Assembly (NCBI RefSeq): GCF_012979235.1
Contig: NZ_JAATWC010000001.1
Location: forward strand, 563,001-627,000
Length of the DNA: 64,000 bases
Source of the DNA: Dissulfurirhabdus thermomarina
GTDB lineage: Bacteria > Desulfobacterota > Dissulfuribacteria > Dissulfuribacterales > Dissulfurirhabdaceae
Direction: 5' to 3'
Shown: positions 54,359 to 61,646 of the stretch, piece after piece
How the letters are laid out: each line of letters opens with the position of its first letter
How positions within the stretch are numbered: position 1 is the first letter of the stretch
Notes under the pieces: generated by a model
Seen by the model: the letters and a program-made list of their open reading frames with translations, nothing else
Database searches by the model: none
What the model was told of the DNA's origin: nothing
Translations under genes and position numbers: made by a program

Positions 54359-55597
54359 CTAGACCAGTATGCCCACCACCGCCCCGGTCATGCAAGTGGC
54401 CAGGGTGCCGGAGACCAGGCACTTCGGCCCCAGGGCCACGATCTCCCCGCGCCGTTCGGGGACCATGGTGGCCAGGCCGCCGATGAGGATGCCGAGGCTG
54501 CCGGGGTTGGCGAAGCCGCAGAGGGCATAGGTCAGGATGATCCGGCTGCGGGGCGAGAGCGCGGCGCCCGGCAGGCGGGCCAGGTCGAGGTAGGCCAGGA
54601 ACTCGTTCAGGACGGTCTTGGTGCCGAGGAGGGCGCCGGCCGCCTGCGCCTCCCGCCAGGGGATGCCGGTGAGCCAGGCCACCGGGGCCATGGCCCGGCC
54701 GAGGAGCCCCTGGAGGGTGAACGGGCCGCCGCCCGGCCGGGGCAGGAGGGCGAGGGCCTGGTTGGCCAGGTGCACCAGGGCCACGAAGACCACCAGCATG
54801 GCCACGATGTTCAGGAGGAGGGCCGCGCCCTGGACCGTGCCGCGGGCGACGGCGTCCATGGCCCCGGCGGCCTCCGAGGGCGGGACGTCGCCGCCGCCGG
54901 TGGGCGGTGCCGCCTCCGGCACCATGATCCGGGCCACGGTCACGGCGGCCGGGGCGCTGATGAGGGAAGCGGTGAGGATGTGGCCCATGGCGTCCGGGAG
55001 CACCCCCCGGAGGATCTCGGCGTAGAGCACCATGACCGTTCCCGCGATGGTGGCCATGCCGCAGGTCATCACCGTGAAGAGTTCGCCCCGGGTGAGCCGG
55101 GCCAGGTAGGGCCGGACCAGGATCGGGGCCTCCACCATCCCCACGAAGACGTTGGCCGCGGCGGCGACCCCCACGGCACCGCCGACGCCGAGCCCCCGCT
55201 GGAGCAGCCGGGCGAAGGCCCGGACCACCGCGGGAAGGATGCGCCAGTGGAAGAGCAGGGCGGACAGGGCGCTCATCACGAGGACCAGGGGGAGGGCGCG
55301 GAAGGCCAGGACGTAGGTGGCCTCCGGCACCGTGACCGGGAAGGGCGGCGGCCCGCCGCCGAGGTAGCCGAAGACGAAGGCGGTGCCGGCCTGGGTGGCG
55401 TCTCCCAGGGCGGTCACGAGGCGGTTGAGGCCCAGGAAGACGGCCTTGCACGGGGGGAGCTTGAGCAGCAGAATAGCAAGGAGCAGCTGGAGCCCGAGCC
55501 CCGCCCCCGCCACCCGGAAGGGGAACCGGCGCCGGTCTTCGCCCAGGGCCCAGGCCAGGCCGGTGAGCACCAAGAGGCCGAAGAGACTCTGCCACAC
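54359..55597 (-). CDS. nupC: NupC-family nucleoside transporter
   Basis: The 412-residue concentrative nucleoside transporter has many hydrophobic helices. Motifs include the ANVFVGMVEAPILVRPYL region that binds nucleoside and sodium, GTKTVLNEFLAYLDL, and the C-terminal LCGFANPGSLGILIGGL. It brings nucleosides in with H+ or Na+. GTG at 55597 follows AGGAGGCGACGTC. It lies on its own or with the CoA-binding gene that begins 36 bp downstream. Confidence 0.93.
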   Translation of the reverse strand: MWQSLFGLLVLTGLAWALGEDRRRFPFRVAGAGLGLQLLLAILLLKLPPCKAVFLGLNRLVTALGDATQAGTAFVFGYLGGGPPPFPVTVPEATYVLAFRALPLVLVMSALSALLFHWRILPAVVRAFARLLQRGLGVGGAVGVAAAANVFVGMVEAPILVRPYLARLTRGELFTVMTCGMATIAGTVMVLYAEILRGVLPDAMGHILTASLISAPAAVTVARIMVPEAAPPTGGGDVPPSEAAGAMDAVARGTVQGAALLLNIVAMLVVFVALVHLANQALALLPRPGGGPFTLQGLLGRAMAPVAWLTGIPWREAQAAGALLGTKTVLNEFLAYLDLARLPGAALSPRSRIILTYALCGFANPGSLGILIGGLATMVPERRGEIVALGPKCLVSGTLATCMTGAVVGILV

Positions 55598-55688
55598 GAC
55601 GTCGCCTCCTTATTCTCGGGGCGGCGGCCGCCGCCCGGTGTCGCTCCACCTTACGCGGAGGGCGGCCCGCCGGGCAAGCCGGTGAAAC

Positions 55689-56837
55689 ATGCGGACCCCC
55701 CGGATCCTGGTCATAGAACCCTACCTCGGCGGCTCCCACGCGGCCTTTCTCCGGGGGCTCCAGCGGGCGGTTGCCGCCGAGTGGACCGTGATGGGGCTCC
55801 CGGCCCGGCAGTGGAAGTGGCGGATGCGCCTTGCGGCGCCCTTCTTCGCCGAGCGCCTGGCCGGGTGCCGGGACCGGTTCGACCGGGTCCTCTCTTCCAC
55901 CTACCTGGACGCCGCGGCCTTCCGGGGGCTCGCCCCGGCCTGGACCCGGTGCGTGCCGCTCCTCGCCTACTTCCACGAGAACCAGTTCGCCTACCCGGTG
56001 CAGGCGGAGGACGAGCGGGACTTCCACTTCGCCCTCACGAACCTCACCACGGCCCTGGCCGCCGACCGGCTGGCCTTCAACTCCGCCCACAACCTCGCAA
56101 CCTTCCTCGAGGGGGCCCGGCGCCTCCTCCGCGTGCCCCGGGACCTCGCCCTCGACGACCCGGCCGGCCGGATCCGTGCCCGGAGCACGGTGCTGCCCCC
56201 CGGGGTGGACTTCGCCGACATCGACCGGGCCCCGCGGCCGCCCCGCGACGGGGGGGCGCCGGTGGTGGTCTGGAACCACCGGTGGGAGCACGACAAGGAC
56301 CCGGAGACCTTCTTCGAGGTCCTCTTCCGGCTCGACCGGCGGGGTGTGCCCTTCCGGCTCGTGGTGCTCGGGCAGTCCTTCGAGCGGCAGCCGGCCGTCT
56401 TCCGGGCCGCCCGGCGGCGGCTGGGCCACCGGATCCTCCACTTCGGGACGGCCCCGGACCGGGCCTCCTACGCGGCCTGGCTGCGCCGGGGCGACGTGGC
56501 GGTCTCCACGGCGCGGCACGAGTTCTTCGGGATCGCCGTCCTCGAGGCGGTCCGGGCGGGATGCCGGCCGCTGCTCCCCCGGCGGCTCGCGTACCCGGAA
56601 CTCTTCCCCGGCGAGTTCCTCTACGAGGAGGGGACGCTCGAGGCGCGGCTCGAGGCCCTTCTGCGGGAGGGGTGCCCGGGGCTCGGCGCGGAGCGGGCCC
56701 GCGCCCTCACGGAACCCTTTTCCTGGGCCGCCCTGGGGGAGAGGTACCGGGCCTGGATCCTCGACGGCGCGGCGGGGGAGGCCGGGGGGCGGCCCGGCGG
56801 CGGGAAGGAGGCGGCAGATGCGGCCCCCCTGGGATGA
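55689..56837 (+). CDS. tRNA-queuosine alpha-mannosyltransferase-like glycosyltransferase (DUF3524, QTMAN/GTDC1 family)
   Basis: The 382-residue, two-domain GT4-like enzyme has an N-terminal DUF3524 domain. It begins RILVIEPYLGGSHAAFLRGL, with LPARQWKWRMRLAAPFF and LAYFHENQFAYPVQ, and is strikingly similar to human GTDC1/QTMAN, which mannosylates queuosine in tRNA-Asp. The C-terminal GT domain has WNHRWEHDKDPETFF and HEFFGIAVLEAVRAGC. In vertebrates this is a tRNA modification enzyme; whether bacterial relatives modify Q-tRNA is not shown by sequence. It overlaps the next gene by 20 bp. The divergent nucleoside transporter may be coincidental. Confidence 0.85.
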   Translation: MRTPRILVIEPYLGGSHAAFLRGLQRAVAAEWTVMGLPARQWKWRMRLAAPFFAERLAGCRDRFDRVLSSTYLDAAAFRGLAPAWTRCVPLLAYFHENQFAYPVQAEDERDFHFALTNLTTALAADRLAFNSAHNLATFLEGARRLLRVPRDLALDDPAGRIRARSTVLPPGVDFADIDRAPRPPRDGGAPVVVWNHRWEHDKDPETFFEVLFRLDRRGVPFRLVVLGQSFERQPAVFRAARRRLGHRILHFGTAPDRASYAAWLRRGDVAVSTARHEFFGIAVLEAVRAGCRPLLPRRLAYPELFPGEFLYEEGTLEARLEALLREGCPGLGAERARALTEPFSWAALGERYRAWILDGAAGEAGGRPGGGKEAADAAPLG

Positions 56838-57579
56838 GATCGCCGACGGCGTGCTTCGTTTCGTGGCGGCGCGGCGGAAGGCGGCCGGGGGCTACGCCGC
56901 CACCCCGCTCCTGCCCGCCACGGCGGAGGACACCTATCACGCCCTCCGGACCCTGGAGGCCCTGGAGGCGGCGGGGGCGGCCGTCCCGCCCCCGGATGCC
57001 GGCCTCCGGGAATGGATCGCCGGGGAGCTCGGGGTGCCGGGGCGCGACCCCCGCACGCTGTACCACCTGTGCTGGAGCGCCCGGCGGGTGGGGGTGCCGG
57101 CGGCCGGGCCCGCCCCGGGGGTGGGGGGGCGGGACACCCTTGAGGCCCGCTTCTGGCGCCACCGGCTCCGGGAGGCGGGGTGCGTCGCGGCCGGCCCGGC
57201 GGGGGCGCCGGCCCCGGCGCGGCGGCCCCCCGTGGTGCGCGAGGTATGGATGGCGCTGGTGCTCGCCCGGGCGGCGGGGGAGGCCCCCGGATGGGCCGCC
57301 GGCGCGGCGGCCTGGGTCCGGGCCTGCCAGAACGGCGACGGGGGCTTCGGGTGCCGGCCGGGGACGACCTCCTTCGTGGAACACTGCCACACGGCCCTCC
57401 GCGTACTGGCGATGCTCGGGGCCGTGCCCCGCGACCTGGCGGCCGCCCGGACCTACGTCCTCGCCTGCCGCACCGGCGCCGGCGGATTCGCCCGCATCCA
57501 CGGGGCGGCGGCCTTCCTCGACGCCACCCGCCATGCCGTGGGGGCCCTCCGGCTCCTCGACCGCTGGCGCCCCGCCTGA
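56818..57579 (+). CDS. Prenyltransferase/squalene-oxidase-repeat protein, function unknown
   Basis: The 253-residue protein has two or three alpha-helical repeats of the PF00432 type, including ACQNGDGGFGCRPGTTSFVE and ACRTGAGGFARIHGAAAFLD. It has no signal peptide. It is shorter than squalene cyclases and protein prenyltransferase beta-subunits, and the catalytic DxDD or zinc residues were not identified. ATG at 56818 follows GGAAGGAGGC and lies inside the end of the QTMAN-like gene, so the two are translationally coupled and probably share a pathway. No substrate is suggested. Confidence 0.72.
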   Translation: MRPPWDEIADGVLRFVAARRKAAGGYAATPLLPATAEDTYHALRTLEALEAAGAAVPPPDAGLREWIAGELGVPGRDPRTLYHLCWSARRVGVPAAGPAPGVGGRDTLEARFWRHRLREAGCVAAGPAGAPAPARRPPVVREVWMALVLARAAGEAPGWAAGAAAWVRACQNGDGGFGCRPGTTSFVEHCHTALRVLAMLGAVPRDLAAARTYVLACRTGAGGFARIHGAAAFLDATRHAVGALRLLDRWRPA

Positions 57580-57663
57580 GGCCCGCCGCCCCCTTCCCGG
57601 GCCGCACGTTGGGCGCCCCCGCCGGGCCATCCACGCCCTTTTGACAAGGCCCTGCCATCGCCC

Positions 57664-57691
57664 TTGACTTATTCAATCGTTTGTTTAAAAT
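57664..57691 (+). promoter_or_regulatory. Promoter and likely operator of the TetR-efflux operon
   Basis: TTGACT (57664-57669) and TAAAAT (57686-57691) are 16 bases apart. The spacer holds TCAATCGTTTGTTTAAA, an imperfect half-palindrome (TTTAAACAAACGATTGA on the other strand) typical of TetR autoregulation. It is 55 bases before the regulator. Confidence 0.6.
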
Positions 57692-57746
57692 GCATGTATA
57701 AAAACGCCGCCCCCTGCCCGGCCACGGCGGGGGGCGGGGAGGGCCC

Positions 57747-58382
57747 GTGACCGAACCCGACACCAAGACCCGTCTCTTGGACGCCGCCGAGCGGCTCTTC
57801 GCCCGCGACGGCTACCACGGCACCTCGCTCCGGGCCATCACGGGGGCCGCCGGGGTGAACCTCGCCGCCGTGAACTACCACTTCGGCTCCAAGGAGGCCC
57901 TCATGGTGGCGGTCCTCGAACGGCGCCTGGTGCCGCTCAACCGGGCCCGGTCCCGGGGGGTGGCCGAGGCGGTGGCGGCGGCCCGGGCGCGCGGGCACCG
58001 GCCCCGGCCCCGCGAGATCCTCCGGGCCGTCCTCGTGCCGACCCTCCGGTTCATGGCGTCGGAGCCCGGGGCGCGGCACTTCGTGGCGCTGGTGGGGCGG
58101 GCCCACGCGGACCCCGACCCCACGGTCCGCGACACCTTCCGCCGCCTGGTGGCGCCGCTCCACCGGCAGGTCTTCTCGGCGCTGTCCGAGGCCCTGCCGC
58201 ACCTGCCGCCGGGGGTCCTCTACTGGCGGATCCTCTTCTTCCTGGGGGCCATGAACATCACCTTCCACGCCTGGACCACGCTGCCCCTGGTCCCGGAGGG
58301 GGTCCGGCCGCCCACCGGGGCGGACGAGCTGGTGGAGATCCTCCTCGACTTCGCGGCCGCGGGGATGGAGGCGCCGGCATGA
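57747..58382 (+). CDS. TetR/AcrR-family transcriptional repressor
   Basis: The 211-residue regulator has an N-terminal helix-turn-helix (RLLDAAERLFARDGYHGTSLRAIT; AAGVNLAAVNYHFGSKEAL) and a helical ligand-binding C-terminus. It is the first gene of an RND efflux operon and overlaps the outer-membrane factor gene by ATGA, so it most likely represses the pump. The ligand is unknown. GTG start at 57747 follows the promoter with the spacer palindrome noted just before it. Confidence 0.93.
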   Translation: MTEPDTKTRLLDAAERLFARDGYHGTSLRAITGAAGVNLAAVNYHFGSKEALMVAVLERRLVPLNRARSRGVAEAVAAARARGHRPRPREILRAVLVPTLRFMASEPGARHFVALVGRAHADPDPTVRDTFRRLVAPLHRQVFSALSEALPHLPPGVLYWRILFFLGAMNITFHAWTTLPLVPEGVRPPTGADELVEILLDFAAAGMEAPA

Positions 58383-59836
58383 GGGCCGGGGACGGCGCGG
58401 CCCGGTGGCGGGGCGCGGCGGCCCTCTGCGTCCTCGCGGCGGTGGCGGGGCTCTCCGGCTGCGCCCGCTACGGGGACCGCGTCCCCGGGGCCCCCGTGGC
58501 CGTCCCGGCGGCCTACGCCGAGGCCGGCGCCGCCGCCAACGCCACGGCGGCCCGGATCGGCCGCTGGTGGGAGCGCTTCGGCGATCCAAGCCTCGACGCC
58601 CTGGTGGCGGCGGCGCTGCGGCACAACCCGGGGCTGGGCCAGGCCCTGGCCCGGCTCCGGCAGGCCGAGGCCCGTCTCCGCGTCGCGGGGGCGCCCCTCT
58701 TGCCCACCCTGGACGCCTCCGGCGAGCTCAGCCGCGACAAGCAGACGGGCTTCTTCGGCCCCACCACCGGGACCAACTACCGGTATTCCCTGGCCGCGGG
58801 CTACGAGCTGGATCTCTGGGGAAAGCTCCGCAACCGCCGGAAGGCCGCCCGGTTCGAGGCCGGGGCGGCCCGCGAGGACGCCAAGGCCCTCTTCCTCTCC
58901 CTGACCTACCAGGTGGCCGACCTCTACTTCGAGGCCCGGGAGACGGCGGCCCGGCACACCCTGGCGGAGCGCCGGGCGGCGGTGGCGGCGGAGATCCTCC
59001 GGCGCGTGGAGGCGCGCTACCGGGAGGGGCTCGTGGACGCGGGCGAGGTCTACCGGGCCCGGCGGGACCTCGCCGCCGCGGAGACGGCCCGCGCGGCCCT
59101 CGCGGCCGAGTCCGCCGCGGCCCGGCACGCCCTGGCGGTGCTCACCGGCCGGTTCCCGGCACAGCTCGAGGCCCTGCCCGGCGGGCCGCTCCCGGCCCCC
59201 CCGCCGCTTCCTGCCGTGGGCCTCCCGTCGGATCTCCTCGTCCGGCGGCCGGACATCGAGGCGGCGCTCCTCCGGATCCGGGCCCGGGACGCCGAGCTCG
59301 GCGCCGCCGTGGCCGACCGGTTCCCGTCGGTGAATCTCCTGGCGACCCTGGGCGAGAGCCGGGTGGACTACGGGGCCGGCGCGGTGACCGGCCCCTTCTG
59401 GCGCCTCGCCGCCGACCTCGCCCTCCCCCTGGTGGACGGGGGGCGGCGGCGGGCCGAGGCGGCGCGTTCGCGGGCGGCGGTGGCGGAGGCCTTCGAGGCC
59501 TACCGCGAGGCCCTCCTCCGGGCGGCCCGGGAGGTGGAGGACGCCCTGGCCCGGGAGCGGGCCGAGGCGGGACACGCGGCGGCGGCGGAGCGGGACTGGG
59601 CCGCGGCCCGGTTGGCGGCCGACCGGGAGGCGAATCGCTACCGGGCGGGCCTTTCCGACTGGCTCTCCCTCCAGCAGGCGCGCCTGGCGGCGCTGGCCGC
59701 CGAGTCGGACCTCGCCGCCGCCCGCCGGGCGTGGCTCTCCGCCCGGCTGGGCCTCGTCCGGGCCCTCGGCGGCGACTGGATGGACGAGACCCTGGCCCGG
59801 GCGCAGGGGACCGAAGGCGATGGAGAATACCGATGA
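58379..59836 (+). CDS. NodT-family outer-membrane efflux lipoprotein (TolC/OprM-like)
   Basis: The 485-residue outer-membrane factor of tripartite pumps starts with a lipoprotein signal ending in LSGC at about residue 29, the acylated cysteine. Two TolC-type repeat halves follow, each with long helices; GRWWERFGDPSLDALVAAAL and ALRHNPGLGQALARLRQAEARL are typical. It forms the exit duct for the downstream RND pump. Unlike most such operons, 622 bp of repeat-rich DNA separate it from the adaptor gene. Confidence 0.92.
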   Translation: MRAGDGAARWRGAAALCVLAAVAGLSGCARYGDRVPGAPVAVPAAYAEAGAAANATAARIGRWWERFGDPSLDALVAAALRHNPGLGQALARLRQAEARLRVAGAPLLPTLDASGELSRDKQTGFFGPTTGTNYRYSLAAGYELDLWGKLRNRRKAARFEAGAAREDAKALFLSLTYQVADLYFEARETAARHTLAERRAAVAAEILRRVEARYREGLVDAGEVYRARRDLAAAETARAALAAESAAARHALAVLTGRFPAQLEALPGGPLPAPPPLPAVGLPSDLLVRRPDIEAALLRIRARDAELGAAVADRFPSVNLLATLGESRVDYGAGAVTGPFWRLAADLALPLVDGGRRRAEAARSRAAVAEAFEAYREALLRAAREVEDALARERAEAGHAAAAERDWAAARLAADREANRYRAGLSDWLSLQQARLAALAAESDLAAARRAWLSARLGLVRALGGDWMDETLARAQGTEGDGEYR

Positions 59837-59837
59837 A

Positions 59838-60321
59838 GATGGCGTCACAAAAATACGCAGGCTGGGGCGGTGCCCCGGGCGCCGCGCGCATCCCCGCGGC
59901 GTCCTCCGGTGTCACCCCTTCCCACGGGATCTTCGAACGCCCATGGGGCCAGGGCCCAGCCATCCGTGCCGATGCCGGAATGTTATTGCCGGGCCATGCC
60001 ATGCAGGTTCCGGGGGACGGCACAAGAGGCCGATCATGGGCCGCGGCGGCTCTTGCCTGGCCATCCACGCAGAGGACCTTTCGGGCCATCGCCGCCCCCC
60101 GCCCTCTGTGGTGCCGAAGGCGTCGGCAGCGGGGCCGGAAGGAGCGCGACGAACTGTTCGAGCCCCGCGGAGCGGGGCGAGTCCTCGTCGCGCCCGGCCC
60201 CGCCGAGACGCCGAGGGGACCCCGCCCCGCCCCGCCTTGGCGGAGCAGGCCGGGGCGGGGCGCCACAGTGGGCTGCCTTTTCTTTTGGTTACTTTTCTTT
60301 GGGCACGCAAAGAAGAGTAAC
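59838..60321 (+). repeat. Hairpin-rich non-coding element between two efflux genes
   Basis: Three strong stems follow each other: GCGCGACGA/TCGTCGCGC (60144-60193) enclosing GCCCCGC/GCGGGGC; an 11-bp GCCCCGCCCCG stem (60224-60261); and GTTACTTTTCTTTG/CAAAGAAGAGTAAC (60288-60321), a 14-bp stem with one mismatch. The last stem matches a repeat with TTACTTTTCTTTGG hairpins scattered through many proteobacterial genomes. The left end, 59838-59858, resembles the 25-base repeat at 16880 (three mismatches in 21). No protein-coding signal is seen through 60458. Confidence 0.65.
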
Positions 60322-60458
60322 GCCCGCCGCAGGAGGCCGCCGTCCCGAGCCGGCACCACAACTGGCGGCTGGGCGGCAATCGCATCGCAGCGGCGTTTCT
60401 TCGGCTGTTCTCGTCATGGCTTCGCCTTTCATTCCGAGCACTTTTCGCGAGGCCGCCC

Positions 60459-61646
60459 ATGAAGACCAAGCGACGCATCTTCCTCGTGGGGCTGCCGCTG
60501 GCGGTGATTCTCGCGGGGGCTCTCGCCATGAAGGGGCTCGAGGTCCTGCGGCCCGCGCCGCGGAAGGCCGCCCCGCCCCCGGCCGGGGCCCTGGTCCGGG
60601 TCATCGAGGTGCACCGGGTGGACCGGACGGCCCGGGTCCTCGGCACCGGCACGGTCCAGCCCCTCCGGGAGGTGACCCTCGTGCCCCAGGTGGGCGGCAA
60701 GGTGGTGGAGGTGGCCCCCGGGTTCGTGGCGGGGGGCTTCTTCCGGGCCGGGGATCTCCTCTTCCGGATCGAGGACGCGGACTACCGGCTCGCGGTCCGC
60801 AAGGCCCGGGCGGCCCTGGCCCGGGCGAAGGTGGAGTTGGCCCAGGTGGAGGGCAAGGCCCGGGTGGCCCGGGAGGAATGGGAGCGGATCGAGGGCAAGG
60901 GGGCGCCGCCGCCGAGCCCGCTCGTCCTCTACGGCCCACAGCTCGAGGAGGCCCGGGCCGCCGTGGCCGCCGCCGAGGCCGATCTTGCAAAGGCCGAGCT
61001 GGATCTCGCCCGCACCCGGGTCTCGGCCCCCTTCGACTGCCGGGTTCGCTCCGAGCAGGTGGAGGTGGGCCAGGTGGTGAACCCCGGCGCCCAGGTGGCC
61101 GTCCTCGCCGGGACGGCCGCCGCCGAGATCGTCGTTCCGCTGCCGGTGGCGGAACTCGCCTGGATCCGCTTCCCCCCGGCGGGGTCGGACGAGGGCGGCT
61201 CCCCGGCCCGGGTGCGCTACCGGGCCGCGGGGGTCGACCTGTCGTGGCGGGGCCGGGTGGTGCGGGCCCTGGGCGAGGTGGACCCAAAGGGCCGCATGGC
61301 CCGGGTGGTGGTCCGGGTGGACCACCCCTACGGGGGCCGGGCGGGCGACCCCGGCCCGGCCGGCGACCTCGCCGAGGGACTCTTCGTGGCGGTGGAGATC
61401 GAGGGGCGGTCCCTTCGGGGGGTGGTGGCCGTGCCGAGGAGCGTCCTCCACGAGGGGGAGACCGTGTGGATCATGGACGGGGCCCGCCGGCTCAGGGTCC
61501 GCCGGCTGCAGGTGGCCCGTTACGAAGGCGACGAGGTCCTGGCGGCCGGGGGCCTCGACGACGGCGACCGGGTGGTGGTGACCCCCCTCGTGGGGGCCGC
61601 CGACGGCATGCGGCTGCGCCTGGCGGCGGGGGGAGGCGGCCGGTGA
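60459..61646 (+). CDS. RND efflux membrane-fusion (adaptor) protein
   Basis: The 395-residue, AcrA-like periplasmic adaptor has an N-terminal membrane helix (LPLAVILAGALAMKG), the lipoyl/barrel-sandwich halves (LVPQVGGKVVEVAPGFVAGG and ARTRVSAPFDCRVRSEQV), a coiled-coil hairpin (about residues 105-190) and beta-barrel parts (VAVPRSVLHEGETVWIM). It links the inner-membrane pump to the outer-membrane factor. Its stop overlaps the pump gene start as GTGA. The start ATG at 60459 follows the repeat-rich stretch. Confidence 0.93.
   Translation: MKTKRRIFLVGLPLAVILAGALAMKGLEVLRPAPRKAAPPPAGALVRVIEVHRVDRTARVLGTGTVQPLREVTLVPQVGGKVVEVAPGFVAGGFFRAGDLLFRIEDADYRLAVRKARAALARAKVELAQVEGKARVAREEWERIEGKGAPPPSPLVLYGPQLEEARAAVAAAEADLAKAELDLARTRVSAPFDCRVRSEQVEVGQVVNPGAQVAVLAGTAAAEIVVPLPVAELAWIRFPPAGSDEGGSPARVRYRAAGVDLSWRGRVVRALGEVDPKGRMARVVVRVDHPYGGRAGDPGPAGDLAEGLFVAVEIEGRSLRGVVAVPRSVLHEGETVWIMDGARRLRVRRLQVARYEGDEVLAAGGLDDGDRVVVTPLVGAADGMRLRLAAGGGGR

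Noticed and set aside
60288-60321. A Rho-independent terminator between the efflux genes
   Set aside because: The stem is AT-rich, is not followed by a T run and matches a widespread interspersed hairpin. It may affect transcription but is better called a repeat.
59837-60458. A protein gene in the gap between outer-membrane factor and adaptor
   Set aside because: Open frames here carry repeat-derived low-complexity sequence (for example LFFWLLFFGHAKKSN), a known spurious translation of this repeat, and lack ribosome sites.
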